In this document: one piece after another, positions 8,763 to 18,131 of the stretch
Position numbering within the stretch: position 1 is the stretch's first letter
How the letters are laid out: the number at the start of each line of letters is the position of its first letter
DNA from: G963662675 sp963676845
GTDB taxonomy: Bacteria; Bacteroidota; Bacteroidia; Bacteroidales; Prolixibacteraceae
DNA: 64,000 bases
Assembly: GCA_963676845.2 (NCBI GenBank)
Contig: CAXXKK010000030.1
Location: 62,001 to 126,000, forward strand
Direction: 5' to 3'
Notes under the pieces: generated by a model
What the model saw: the letters and a program-made list of their open reading frames with translations, nothing else
What the model was told of the DNA's origin: nothing
Databases searched by the model: none
Program-made: the position numbers and the translations under genes

Positions 8763-8881
8763 CAGCAATCTATTTTAATTCTAATTGAGCCTATCCTTTT
8801 CTCCTTTCCAAAGTCATTCAGCATTTGCTGAAATCGGGAGGCTTGTTTGTTTCCATTCAAACCCATCGGTTCAAGATGCAT
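8762..8881 (-). CDS. Possible 39-residue ORF in the Moco leader
   Basis: ATG at 8881-8879 opens a 39-codon frame (MHLEPMGLNGNK... ending KRIGSIRIKIDC) whose stop touches the terminator-like hairpin. Amino-acid composition looks ordinary for this genome, but I recognise no family. It may be a leader peptide, a gene remnant or chance. Confidence 0.2.
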   Translation of the reverse strand: MHLEPMGLNGNKQASRFQQMLNDFGKEKRIGSIRIKIDC

Positions 8882-9119
8882 ATGAATTTTCACGTAGCAA
8901 AATTGAACTCGGAGCAATATTCCTACAAATATATAAATATCTCGATTTGTTTATGTGGTGTAGTGAAGATTATTTGCTTCCGAGCATCTGTTTTACGACA
9001 TTAAATAGAGTCGTCAGTGGTCGTTTTAGTAATGTTATGGGATGGGTAACGCTCAAATAATCAGGCAATAGAAATAAAAAAATGAAAAATAGAACCTTAC
9101 TTGTGGTGCAACTTGAAAC
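8763..9119. other. Gene-poor region between nadD and the Moco operon
   Basis: About 360 bases without a recognised gene. It holds several inverted repeats: CTCGGAGCAA at about 8908 pairing with TTGCTTCCGAG at about 8974 (one bulge), TTCAGCA/TGCTGAA around 8816-8831, and ACGAC/GTCGT around 8995-9014. A TATATTTG -7-like box on the minus strand is present near 8926-8933. A plus-strand frame at 8785-9060 resembles nothing and is probably chance. A structured leader RNA for the Moco genes is possible; I could not match it to the known Moco riboswitch by eye. Confidence 0.4.
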
Positions 9120-9692
9120 TTATTTGTAGAAGTTCATTTCTTCCAGGTAGTTCCAGGCCTTATTAGGGATAAAATGACGGATGTCTTTTTCCTCGGCAAT
9201 TGCCTGGCGGATGAAGGATGCAGAAATCTCCATTAATGGTGCTTCTACAAGTTGTATGTGAGGATGGTTAATTGTATTTTCAGGATTAAATCCCGGACGA
9301 GGATAAACTATTAACTGATAATCCTGCAAAATCATCTCGTAATTCTTCCATTTGCGGAAATGTTCAAGGTTGTCTGAGCCCATTATCAATGCAAAATCAT
9401 GATTGGGGTAGTCTTCCTTTAAGTAAGTCAATGTGTCAATTGTGTAAGAAGGGTGGGGAAGCTTAAATTCTGCAGATGATGCTTTAAATCGTTTATCATC
9501 GTCAATAGCTCTGTTTACCAGCTCAAGACGCTGATAATCGTCCAGTAAATGTTTTTTGTTTTTGAACGGATTATGTGGACTGACAACAAACCAAAGTTGC
9601 TCTATATCCGTGTATTCGACCATGAAATTAGCAATGGCCATGTGCCCAATATGTATGGGATTATATGTTCCGAAATAAAGGCCTATTTTCAT
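9120..9692 (-). CDS. nadD: Nicotinate-nucleotide adenylyltransferase NadD
   Basis: 190 residues, normal length. Adenylylates nicotinate mononucleotide to deamido-NAD in NAD synthesis. The nucleotidyltransferase motif GTYNPIHIGHM is at about 8-18, VVSPHNPFK at 37-45 and the C-terminal ISASFIRQ block (ISxTxIR type) near 162-169. It begins 6 bases after the gmk stop and forms a unit with gmk and yicC, an arrangement common in this phylum. Confidence 0.95.
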   Translation of the reverse strand: MKIGLYFGTYNPIHIGHMAIANFMVEYTDIEQLWFVVSPHNPFKNKKHLLDDYQRLELVNRAIDDDKRFKASSAEFKLPHPSYTIDTLTYLKEDYPNHDFALIMGSDNLEHFRKWKNYEMILQDYQLIVYPRPGFNPENTINHPHIQLVEAPLMEISASFIRQAIAEEKDIRHFIPNKAWNYLEEMNFYK

Positions 9693-9698
9693 GATTTT

Positions 9699-10268
9699 CT
9701 ATGATTCTATAAAATCGAGTACAAGTTTTTCTGCATTTGACAATGTGACTTCCAATTCTTCACTCACTAAGATTGTATCAAATTTAGGGGCGAAGGTAAG
9801 TTCATATTCAGCTTTGGCAACACGCTTGTCAATAACTTCTTTCGTATCGGTAGATCTACCCACTAATCGGTTCCTGAGTTCTTCAATTGAAGGAGGTTTT
9901 ACAAAGATTGCCAGAGCTTCATCGCCGTAATATTTTTTAATGTTGAGGCCACCCACAACATCTACATCAAATATTACATGTTTGCCCAGGTTGCGGATTC
10001 GTTCCACTTCAGATTTTAATGTCCCGTAACTGGTTCCGGCATATACTTCTTCCCATTCCAGAAAGTCATCATTTTTAATTTTCTGACTGAATTCTTCCGG
10101 GCTAAGAAAATAATAATCTACTGCATGGGTTTCCGTATGTCTTGGAGCCCGACTTGTAGCCGAAATAGAAAATTCAAGATCAAAATCCTGCTTGAGCAAA
10201 TGCTTTACGATTGTTGTTTTGCCTGCCCCGGATGGCGCTGAAAATATGATGAGTTTACCTTTTTTCAT
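9699..10268 (-). CDS. gmk: Guanylate kinase
   Basis: 189 residues. Phosphorylates GMP to GDP. P-loop SAPSGAGKTT at 9-18, SRAPRHTETHAVDYYF GMP-binding region at about 39-54, and the GTSYGT substrate motif at about 78-83 are present. It lies 73 bases downstream of yicC and just before nadD. Confidence 0.96.
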   Translation of the reverse strand: MKKGKLIIFSAPSGAGKTTIVKHLLKQDFDLEFSISATSRAPRHTETHAVDYYFLSPEEFSQKIKNDDFLEWEEVYAGTSYGTLKSEVERIRNLGKHVIFDVDVVGGLNIKKYYGDEALAIFVKPPSIEELRNRLVGRSTDTKEVIDKRVAKAEYELTFAPKFDTILVSEELEVTLSNAEKLVLDFIES

Positions 10269-10341
10269 GTATGATGCTAAGTCAAAAAAATAAAATGATA
10301 TTGTCCTTTCTTTCTCGCAACTCGTAACTCACGACTAGTCC

Positions 10342-11218
10342 TTAAAGTACGTTCAACATCTGTTCTTTGATGCGTTCCAAAGCATCTTTCATTTGAACCA
10401 CAATGCGTTGAATATTGCTTTCGTTTGCTTTACTGCCAATGGTATTGATTTCTCTTCCGATTTCTTGTGCAATGAACCCAAGTTTTTTACCAACATCTTT
10501 GGGGTTTTCCAGAGTCTCAAGGAAATATTGGCAGTGATTTGTCAAACGGACTTTTTCTTCATTGATATCCAGCTTTTCAAGATAATATATCATTTCCTGT
10601 TCAAAACGGTTTTGGTCAATGTTCCCGTTTGTTGTGATTTCATTCAGGTTATCTTGAATTCTAGTTTTTTACATTTTCAATCCGTTGTTGTTCAAATGGT
10701 TGAATTTGTGTTAATAGTTGCTGAATGTCTGCAATATTTGATCGGATATCTTTTTCAAGAGCAACACCTTCCTGAATACGGAATTCATTTACAGATGCAA
10801 GAACTTCCTGAATCTTCTTAAAAATGATGTCCCATTCTTCTTCATTTAATTCTTCATATACAGTCTTTACAGAATCAGGGAGGCGCATGATCGTCTGAAT
10901 GGCTTTTTCTGTAACCGGCAAATTCAGCTTTTCCTGTATTGTTTTTATTTGCTTGAAATAACTGGTTACAATATCTTCATTAATGGTAGAATTACTTTCT
11001 GTCCCCAGATTTTCAATATAGATTGAAAAGTCAACTTTGCCACGCACAAGTTTTTCAAGTATTTCTTTACGTACCGCAATTTCTTTTTCGCGATAAAGAA
11101 TAGGTATCCGGGTGTTAATGTCCAGTTGTTTGCTATTCAGCGTTTTTAACTCTACTGTTACTTTTTTATTTCCGGTTTCAAATTCGGCTTTTCCATAGCC
11201 GGTCATCGATTTGATCAT
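10342..11218 (-). pseudogene. YicC/YloC-family endoribonuclease, frameshifted
   Basis: The N-terminal frame (11218 down to 10661) begins MIKSMTGYGKAEFE, the YicC signature, and stops after IENVKN; the C-terminal frame (about 10672 down to 10342) contains GKKLGFIAQEIGREINTIGSKA, the catalytic family block. Deleting one base of the T6 run at 10665-10670 joins them as IENVKTRIQDNLNEI, giving about 292 residues, the usual length. The true start is the ATG at 11218, not the codon at 11242. YicC-family proteins are RNases that act on structured RNA. The break is probably a homopolymer error. Confidence 0.85.
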
Positions 11219-11239
11219 GTGCTTCGTATTATTTGTTCG

Positions 11240-11247
11240 CAAAGTTA
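11240..11247 (-). promoter_or_regulatory. Bacteroidota -7 box upstream of yicC
   Basis: TAACTTTG on the minus strand fits TAnnTTTG and lies 21 bases before the yicC ATG. No clear -33 TTG was found. Confidence 0.5.
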
Positions 11248-11296
11248 AAATTTTCCGTTGAATGTATCGGTTGGCGGTTCTTAAACATAAATGGGT

Positions 11297-12475
11297 TTAT
11301 GAGATAACACCAGATCCAATAAGTTCGTCACCATCATACCAGGCCGCAAACTGTCCGGATGTGATGCCTCGCTGCTCGTTCTCAAAAAGAATGTATATAC
11401 CTTCTTCTTTTTGATATAAAGTGGCTTTTTCAAGAGGTTGACGATAGCGAATTCGAACGTCGTATTCCCTGATTTCTTCGGGTTTCATCTTGATGTCTGT
11501 TCGTATCCAGTGTATTTCTTCATTTTTTATAAAGAGCCCAGGTCTATATAACCCGGGGTGTTCACTTCCTTCTCCCACGTAAATGATATTTCGTTGTACA
11601 TCAGTGCCAATAACAAAAAGAGGATCAGCAAATCCGCCAATGTTTAAGCCTTTGCGCTGCCCAACAGTATAGTAATGGGCTCCCCGGTGCTCTCCAATTA
11701 CCTCTCCGTTCCAAGGTTTGTAGGGAAATGCAAAGCAAAGTTTACGGAAGTTCTCCTGTGTTTTTTCAACCTGCTTTTTCTTTTCCATGAATTTGGCCGG
11801 AACTTTAATTACATTTCCAATTTGGGGTTCCAGTTGTTGCTGCAGGAAGGTTGGAAGATCAACCTTGCCAACAAAACAAATTCCCTGAGAATCTTTTCGT
11901 GTTGCTGTTGGAAGCTGTTGTTCCGCAGCAATTTTACGGACTTCAGGTTTATCTAAATGACCAATTGGAAATAATGATTTTGAAAGTTGCTCCTGGTTTA
12001 ACTGACACAGGAAATAGCTTTGATCCTTATTGTTGTCGGCACCAGCTAAAAGTTGGAAAATGGTTTTGCCATCTTTTTCAAATTCTGTTTTCTGACAATA
12101 ATGTCCGGTTGCGACATAATCGGCACCATACTTCAGGCATTCATCCATAAAAATGTCAAACTTGATTTCCCTGTTGCAAAGGACGTCTGGATTGGGGGTG
12201 CGGCCTTTGCTGTATTCATTGAACATGTAATCGACTACACGTTTTCTATAGTGATCACTTAGGTCTACAATGTGAAAGGGCATATCTAGTTTTTTGGCAA
12301 CCATTTCAGCAATCATGGCATCATCTTCCCAAGTGCATTGCCCGGTAAGAGTCCCTGTTCTGTCATGCCAGTTAATCATGAAAAGTGCAGTTACATCATA
12401 GCCCTGCTCTTTAAGCAGATATGCTGCTACACTAGAATCAACTCCTCCCGATAAACCGATAACTACTTTTTTCAT
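11297..12475 (-). CDS. mnmA: tRNA-specific 2-thiouridylase MnmA
   Basis: 392 residues. Forms the 2-thio group of wobble uridine-34 in tRNAs for Lys, Glu and Gln. The ATP-pyrophosphatase loop SGGVDSS is at 9-15; the catalytic cysteines are Cys100 (NPDVLCN) and Cys200 (QGICFVG); GHYCQ and the C-terminal TSGQFAAWYDG barrel segment are present. A Bacteroidota promoter lies just upstream. Convergent or co-directional neighbours do not overlap it. Confidence 0.96.
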   Translation of the reverse strand: MKKVVIGLSGGVDSSVAAYLLKEQGYDVTALFMINWHDRTGTLTGQCTWEDDAMIAEMVAKKLDMPFHIVDLSDHYRKRVVDYMFNEYSKGRTPNPDVLCNREIKFDIFMDECLKYGADYVATGHYCQKTEFEKDGKTIFQLLAGADNNKDQSYFLCQLNQEQLSKSLFPIGHLDKPEVRKIAAEQQLPTATRKDSQGICFVGKVDLPTFLQQQLEPQIGNVIKVPAKFMEKKKQVEKTQENFRKLCFAFPYKPWNGEVIGEHRGAHYYTVGQRKGLNIGGFADPLFVIGTDVQRNIIYVGEGSEHPGLYRPGLFIKNEEIHWIRTDIKMKPEEIREYDVRIRYRQPLEKATLYQKEEGIYILFENEQRGITSGQFAAWYDGDELIGSGVIS

Positions 12476-12494
12476 TTTTATGGAAATTGTGCGA

Positions 12495-12525
12495 CAAAAG
12501 TAGAATGAAAAATGGAATTTGACAA
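12495..12525 (-). promoter_or_regulatory. Promoter of mnmA (-33 TTG, -7 TACTTTTG)
   Basis: On the minus strand TTG (12525-12523), a 20-base spacer and TACTTTTG (12502-12495) fit the Bacteroidota primary sigma consensus; the mnmA ATG follows after 19 bases. Confidence 0.65.
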
Positions 12526-12593
12526 TTTGAAGAATAACTACTATTCATCTTAACCTTTAGTGTAGTTTTGATAGACTTGTTTTTTTCTCGTGT

Positions 12594-14051
12594 TTAGTAA
12601 ATGCTGGCAAGATCATTGTCCATGATATTTTGGTAATGATGATAAATATCCATTACGCTTAAAACATAGTTGAAAGGTTCCTCTCCACGGCAATATCCCC
12701 AGCGAACTACCGGGTCTTTATAGAATTGAGTGGATGATTTGTGCAAAATGAAATAATCAACATTATCAGTCCATACAATTGGTATTTTATCGTATTTTTC
12801 TGCCAGTCGTTGTGCGTCTTTCACATGTCCCAGACCTACATTGTAAGAGGCAAGTACAAATTTTAAACGTTCGTTTGGATCGGGAATATCTTCGCTAAAG
12901 TTGTCATCAAGCCATTTTAAAAAACGAGCTCCAACTTCAATATTGTTTGCCGGTTCATGGTAATCATAGATACCAAACATGTCCGCAGATTCAGGCATGA
13001 TTTGCATTAAACCGTATGCTCCTGCCCAAGATTCGGCTTCCGGGTTAAAACGGGATTCCTGGTACATCACAGCAGAGACAAGTAGCCAATCAAGCCCGAC
13101 TTTTTCACTGATTTTTGTTACTATATCATCATATTCTGAAATTTTACCTCCGGTTATCGAATGGTAATCACTACTCATCATTGTGCTGGAGCGTTGATTT
13201 TCGAAGTATTTACTGTATAATGATTTAAATTGATCTGTTTCCTTAAAATTGATAATCCAGTTATTGATATAGGCAAGCCACTCTGGTGAATGGTGACGTA
13301 CTGCCCACGCAATGTTTTGGGGAAAACTAATAGGAGTTTCAACGTCCAGATTTGAATAATAGGATTCATTTACATGTCCAACAATTTCATCACAAATAGT
13401 ATAGTCGATATCACCATTCGCAACCATGGCAATGAGTTGTTCTACTCCATAAATGCTGTCCTGTACGATTTCAATTTCTTCTCCAATCTCATCCGATAGA
13501 TTTACCAGCCGTCTGTAAAAGCTAGTGTTTTTTTGGACATGTACCTGTTTCTTTCCTAAATCAATTTGGTTTCGCAACAAGGAGTCTTCGAGAATATAGG
13601 ATGGCATTTCCTGCCAGTTGTCAGGTTTTCTCTGTACAAGTACTTGCCGGGTTTGTATTAGCGGGGCTGTAAACTCTATAAATTCGCTACGTGTTTTTGT
13701 TACTGTCAGGTTCTTGGCAATTAAATCGTAACGTTTGTCATTTAAGCCCTCAAAAGTTTCTTCCAGGTTATTGCTTACAACAATTTCAAGTTCAACACCC
13801 ATATCTTTTGCAAGTTGTTGTAATAGTTCATATTGAAAACCTAGTGGCTTTCCCCGATATATGAAGTAATTCGTTGAGTTGTAGTCAACGACGACACGCA
13901 ATTTCCCCGATTGCATAATTCGAACCAATTCTGATTCTGTTTCTTCAGAAGAAGTTGTTGTTTGATTGTTTGAGCTATTGGTGCATGAAATAAGGGAAAG
14001 AGAAAAGAGAATGGGGAAAAATAATAAACTGTATTTTTTAATTTTTCTCAT
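12594..14051 (-). CDS. MltF-like membrane-bound lytic murein transglycosylase
   Basis: 485 residues. A lipoprotein signal ends at SLISC (Cys23). Residues about 45-285 are a periplasmic solute-binding (SBP_bac_3) domain, and about 310-450 a lytic transglycosylase SLT domain with catalytic Glu332 in MYQESRFNP followed by GAYGLMQIMPESA and ASYNVGLGHV. This is the MltF architecture, cleaving peptidoglycan glycan strands at the envelope. It starts 18 bases after the porin stop and is probably co-transcribed with it. Confidence 0.92.
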   Translation of the reverse strand: MRKIKKYSLLFFPILFSLSLISCTNSSNNQTTTSSEETESELVRIMQSGKLRVVVDYNSTNYFIYRGKPLGFQYELLQQLAKDMGVELEIVVSNNLEETFEGLNDKRYDLIAKNLTVTKTRSEFIEFTAPLIQTRQVLVQRKPDNWQEMPSYILEDSLLRNQIDLGKKQVHVQKNTSFYRRLVNLSDEIGEEIEIVQDSIYGVEQLIAMVANGDIDYTICDEIVGHVNESYYSNLDVETPISFPQNIAWAVRHHSPEWLAYINNWIINFKETDQFKSLYSKYFENQRSSTMMSSDYHSITGGKISEYDDIVTKISEKVGLDWLLVSAVMYQESRFNPEAESWAGAYGLMQIMPESADMFGIYDYHEPANNIEVGARFLKWLDDNFSEDIPDPNERLKFVLASYNVGLGHVKDAQRLAEKYDKIPIVWTDNVDYFILHKSSTQFYKDPVVRWGYCRGEEPFNYVLSVMDIYHHYQNIMDNDLASIY

Positions 14052-14069
14052 CTACTCAATTTAGAGTTA

Positions 14070-16034
14070 CTAATCATAGAACGACCAGGCTACTCCAAGT
14101 CTGAATGTTCTACGGTGAAGCGGATAATCTGGAGCTGTCCAGAAATTTCCGTCTAACAGACCTGCTGCTGCATTTAACCATTGAAAGAAAAAGCGTGTAC
14201 GTTTTAATTTCAAATTAGCATGTAGGTCTATAAAAGGGAAGTTACCAATTTTTTGTTGATCTTGCCAATAAAAACGACCTGTTGAAGAATCATATGCATC
14301 GGCAAAAAACTCGGTATTGTATCTTATATCAAAGCCTAGCTGGGTGTGCATAACTTTTTCCCAGAGCGTTCGGTAGTTTACACTAATGAATCCGGTAAAG
14401 TCGGGCAAGTGTAAATAATCCGACTGACTGCTTTGCTGCCATATCACTTGTGTTCGGATTAACCAGTGCCTCGACTCGAAGTCCTTATTCGCATATGCAG
14501 AAAGGACTAACAGCTTTTTACCTGCTTGTTGAGGTAAGGCTTCCTGATTATTGAAAATGTAATTGTTTATGATTGCATAATTTACTCCTACTGATAAATT
14601 TAATTTTTGAGATTCAATTTTCGAACGAACATTCATCTCCTGTACGTTCGAGAAGTTGTTATTCCAAATGTAATGGTTCGATGAAAAACTGTGAATGAAA
14701 TAATCAGGAACCAGTGTATTCAACTCTCCTTCAACAAAAAGGGTTGTTGTATCGTTCCCAATTAGTAATGGTTTGTCTATGTAACCACTTAATTCTGTTT
14801 GCCCGGAACGGTAGCCTGTGATGTAAAGTTTTCCTTCAACGTTCCATTTCCAGAAATCACCTTCTTCTCTGGAAAAACCTCCACCAACGTATGTGTTATT
14901 GTATTTTTCTTTTTCCTGACCACTAGTATAGCCCGGCATTTTTATAGTTATGAAATCAGTCCCTAAATAAGCTCTTTTGCTGAATGTGTATTTTCGGTCG
15001 GGATTTTCATAAAACTTAAGTTGAAAAATATTTGACAAACGATTATATACTGTTGTGTCCTGGGTTATTGAATCATTTAAGAAAGTGTTTGGGTACATCG
15101 AAACATCCAAATCGTTGTCCAAATAAATTCTTTTATTTCCTGAATACTCAATTTGATGAATCAATCCAGTTATTGGTCTGAATTCTTCGTATGTATCGCC
15201 TTCTTCATCTTCTTTTTGTTCGTTTTTCCCAATTTTATATTCATTGGTTAGTGAAAAAGTTGTATTGTTTAGCTCCGATGATGCTTCCAGAAATCGAACC
15301 AGGTAGCTTTCTGTTTCTGAATAAGCATTTAAATCCTGGCCGCTTTCCAAACCGCCATTCTCCTGATTTTGATGCTTATTAAATATGATGTTGAAATGAG
15401 AATTGAATTTGTCGGACACATAACTGGTTCCCAGGGCTATGTTGTGAAATTTAGCTTCTTGGTTTGTATAATGCCCGGCAGCTTTCGCTTGGTCGTATTT
15501 GAAAATAAATCCGAATTTAGGGGTAATGTTTTGTGCGTGAGTAACATTAAAACGTGTTTCATTTCGTGTATTTCTTCTCTCACTCTGGCTGTAATCCAAT
15601 AAAGTGTACGGAGTCGTTGTGTTGTAATATTTTAATGAGTTTGGAGTTAATGTATACGCATCAAATGATCGGTAGAAATAAAAGTCAGATTTTGGTTTTC
15701 TGCTAAAGAAATCATTAGATAGATATGCTCCTCCAAGATTTCCTGTTTGTGTGTTGCTTATGCTACGTTGACGAATTGGATTAAAAATATGGAAAAAACC
15801 AAGAGCTGTGTCTAGCTCCGTCTTTTCAATTTTTGCTCCAAACCTTGAAAGATTCCAAGTTTCGATGATTGATTCAATCCTGTTCTCAGATTCTTCATGG
15901 GAGTGAAGAGCTTCGCTTTCTACCATCGAGGCATATTCATCAGGAACACCAGAAAGATCAATTCTGTTTTGGGCAAAACAAAAATTAACTCCCAGCAATA
16001 GAATCCATATGGTAATTGTTAGTTTCTGAAACAT
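14070..16034 (-). CDS. Putative outer-membrane porin (Porin_10-like)
   Basis: About 654 residues from the ATG at 16034; the upstream start at 16082 would add 16 residues before a good signal peptide (MFQKLTITIWILLLGVNFCFAQ), so the internal start is preferred. The body is rich in alternating aromatic/polar strands and ends in a C-terminal aromatic (WSFYD), typical for an outer-membrane barrel. Phrases such as NTTTPYTLLDYSQSERRNTRNETRFNVTHAQNITP-type segments recall the Bacteroidota putative porin family. Solute is unknown. It precedes the lytic transglycosylase gene. Confidence 0.75.
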   Translation of the reverse strand: MFQKLTITIWILLLGVNFCFAQNRIDLSGVPDEYASMVESEALHSHEESENRIESIIETWNLSRFGAKIEKTELDTALGFFHIFNPIRQRSISNTQTGNLGGAYLSNDFFSRKPKSDFYFYRSFDAYTLTPNSLKYYNTTTPYTLLDYSQSERRNTRNETRFNVTHAQNITPKFGFIFKYDQAKAAGHYTNQEAKFHNIALGTSYVSDKFNSHFNIIFNKHQNQENGGLESGQDLNAYSETESYLVRFLEASSELNNTTFSLTNEYKIGKNEQKEDEEGDTYEEFRPITGLIHQIEYSGNKRIYLDNDLDVSMYPNTFLNDSITQDTTVYNRLSNIFQLKFYENPDRKYTFSKRAYLGTDFITIKMPGYTSGQEKEKYNNTYVGGGFSREEGDFWKWNVEGKLYITGYRSGQTELSGYIDKPLLIGNDTTTLFVEGELNTLVPDYFIHSFSSNHYIWNNNFSNVQEMNVRSKIESQKLNLSVGVNYAIINNYIFNNQEALPQQAGKKLLVLSAYANKDFESRHWLIRTQVIWQQSSQSDYLHLPDFTGFISVNYRTLWEKVMHTQLGFDIRYNTEFFADAYDSSTGRFYWQDQQKIGNFPFIDLHANLKLKRTRFFFQWLNAAAGLLDGNFWTAPDYPLHRRTFRLGVAWSFYD

Positions 16035-16041
16035 GTCGCCG

Positions 16042-16049
16042 CAAATATA
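16042..16049 (-). promoter_or_regulatory. -7 box upstream of the porin gene
   Basis: TATATTTG on the minus strand (TAnnTTTG) lies 7 bases before the chosen ATG at 16034, which also supports that start over the one at 16082. Confidence 0.5.
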
Positions 16050-16242
16050 GTCAAAAGTCCTACCTGTCTGGAATATTAACACTTAAAAATCTTTAATAAA
16101 GATTATAGTTATTAAAATAGTCATATACGTATTATTGAACGCTGGAATATTAAAAATGTGATGTAAGTTTTAAGTAAGTTTTCAACTCTTGGTAGTTAGT
16201 TATTGACAGTATAGCGAAATTTTAAGGCACTTTTGTTTTCTT

Positions 16243-16250
16243 TATATTTG
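16243..16250 (+). promoter_or_regulatory. -7 box of the parE-parC operon
   Basis: TATATTTG fits TAnnTTTG; a GGAGAAG ribosome-binding-type sequence (16264-16270) and the parE ATG at 16272 follow. Confidence 0.55.
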
Positions 16251-16271
16251 TGACCAAATTTCAGGAGAAGT

Positions 16272-18106
16272 ATGACTGCAAATTACGACGAAAGTTCGAT
16301 TAAAACACTTGAATGCAAGAGCATATTCGGAGGCGTCCGGGAATGTATATTGGTAAGCTGGGCGACGGTTCTGCCAGTGATGATGGTATTTATGTGTTGT
16401 TAAAGGAAGTTGTGGATAACTCGATTGACGAGTTTATGATGGGATTTGGGAAAAAAATCGAAGTTGATGTTTCCAATGAACTTGTTCGCATCCGAGATTT
16501 TGGAAGAGGAATTCCTTTAGGGAAACTTATTGACGCAGCCTCAAAAATGAATACGGGAGCCAAGTATGACTCTGCTGTTTTTAAGAAATCAGTAGGTTTA
16601 AATGGTGTTGGTATAAAAGCTGTAAATGCGCTTTCTATTAATTTTAATATTAAAGCATACAGGGAAGGGCAGGTTAAGGAGATTATTTTTTCCCAGGGAA
16701 ATGTAGTTGAAGAGAAAGATATTGTTGCATCTGATCAACCTAATGGAACAGAAGTAAGCTTTGTTCCTGATAGTGATATTTTCCGAAACTTTAAGTACAG
16801 AAACGACTACATCGAGAATATGATGAAGAATTATTCGTTTCTGAATGCGGGTTTGGCAATTTATTGCAACGGTGAAAAATTCCAGTCAAAGAATGGATTG
16901 AAAGATCTTCTGGAGGAAAATCTGGATGCAGATCCGCTTTACCCGGTAATTCATCTGAAAGGAGAAGATATTGAGGCTGCCTTGACACACGGAAATCAAT
17001 ATGGTGAAAATTATTATTCATTTGTAAACGGTCAGCATACAACTCAGGGAGGAACCCACTTGCTTGCCTTTCGTGAGGCCATTGTAAAAACGGTTCGTGA
17101 ATTTTACAAGAAAGATTTTGACCCTTCAGATATCAGGGCATCGATTATTGCTGCTATCAGTATTAAAGTTGAAGAACCTGTTTTTGAATCACAAACGAAG
17201 ACCAAGCTTGGGTCGAGAGATATTGGTCCGGAAGGACCAAGTGTTCGTAACCATGTGGTGAACTTCATTCAAAAAGAACTAGATAATTATCTGCATAAAA
17301 ACCAGGAAGTAGCTGATGTTTTATTACGTCGCATACAGGAATCGGAGCGTGAAAGAAAAGCGATATCCGGAATTAAAAAGTTGGCAAAGCAGCGTGCCAA
17401 AAAGGCGAGTTTGCATAACAAAAAATTGCGCGACTGCCGGGTTCATTATAATAGTAATAAAGATGATAAAGCTGAATCAAGCATATTTATTACAGAGGGA
17501 GACTCTGCGAGTGGTTCTATAACAAAATCAAGGAATGTGAATACCCAGGCAGTTTTTAGTCTCCGAGGTAAACCGTTAAATACGTATGGACTTACGCGTA
17601 AGGTTGTTTATGAGAATGAAGAATTTAACCTGTTACAGGCCGCTTTGGATATTGAGGAAAGTATGGACGACCTTCGGTACAACAAGGTAATTATTGCGAC
17701 AGATGCCGATGTGGACGGAATGCACATTCGCCTGCTGTTGATCACATTCTTTCTTCAGTTTTTCCCTGATCTGGTAAAAAAAGGACATCTCTATATTTTA
17801 CAAACTCCTTTGTTTAGGGTGAGGAACAAGAAAAAAACGTTTTACTGCTATTCTGAGGAAGAGCGTCTGTCTGCGATTAATGAATGTGGAAAAACGGCAG
17901 AGATTACACGATTTAAAGGTCTTGGAGAAATCTCTCCTGACGAATTCAAAAACTTTATTGGACCTGATATTCGATTGGAACCTGTCGTGATGAAAAAGCA
18001 TGAATCAGTTTCGCAGATGCTGGAGTTTTTATATGGGGAAAAAATACTCCCGACCGTCAGGAATTCATTATTGAAAAACCTGTATGTAGAGAAAGATGAA
18101 ATTTAA
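16272..18106 (+). CDS. parE: DNA topoisomerase IV subunit B (ParE), frameshift near the N-terminus
   Basis: The true start is ATG 16272 (MTANYDESSIKTLE); after Glu the frame breaks because one G is missing next to 16315 (TGG reads TG), and the remaining 597 codons run from 16313 (QEHIRRRPGMYIG). Restored length is about 611 residues. GHKL ATPase motifs DNSIDEF, GRGIPLG and GLNGVGIKAVNALS, and TOPRIM motifs TEGDSASGS and DADVDGMHIR are intact. Together with ParC it decatenates chromosomes. It heads an operon parE-parC-aroK-hydrolase. The one-base loss is probably a sequencing error. Confidence 0.92.
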
Positions 18107-18131
18107 GTGCAATTGATATAACCGAGATATT

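Noticed and set aside
8785..9060. Plus-strand 91-codon frame between nadD and mobB
   Set aside because: No recognisable family, no ribosome-binding sequence or promoter, and it is antisense to structured DNA with minus-strand frames of equal quality.
16034..16082. Longer start of the porin gene at 16082
   Set aside because: The extra 16 residues precede a good signal peptide and would overlap a TATATTTG promoter box.
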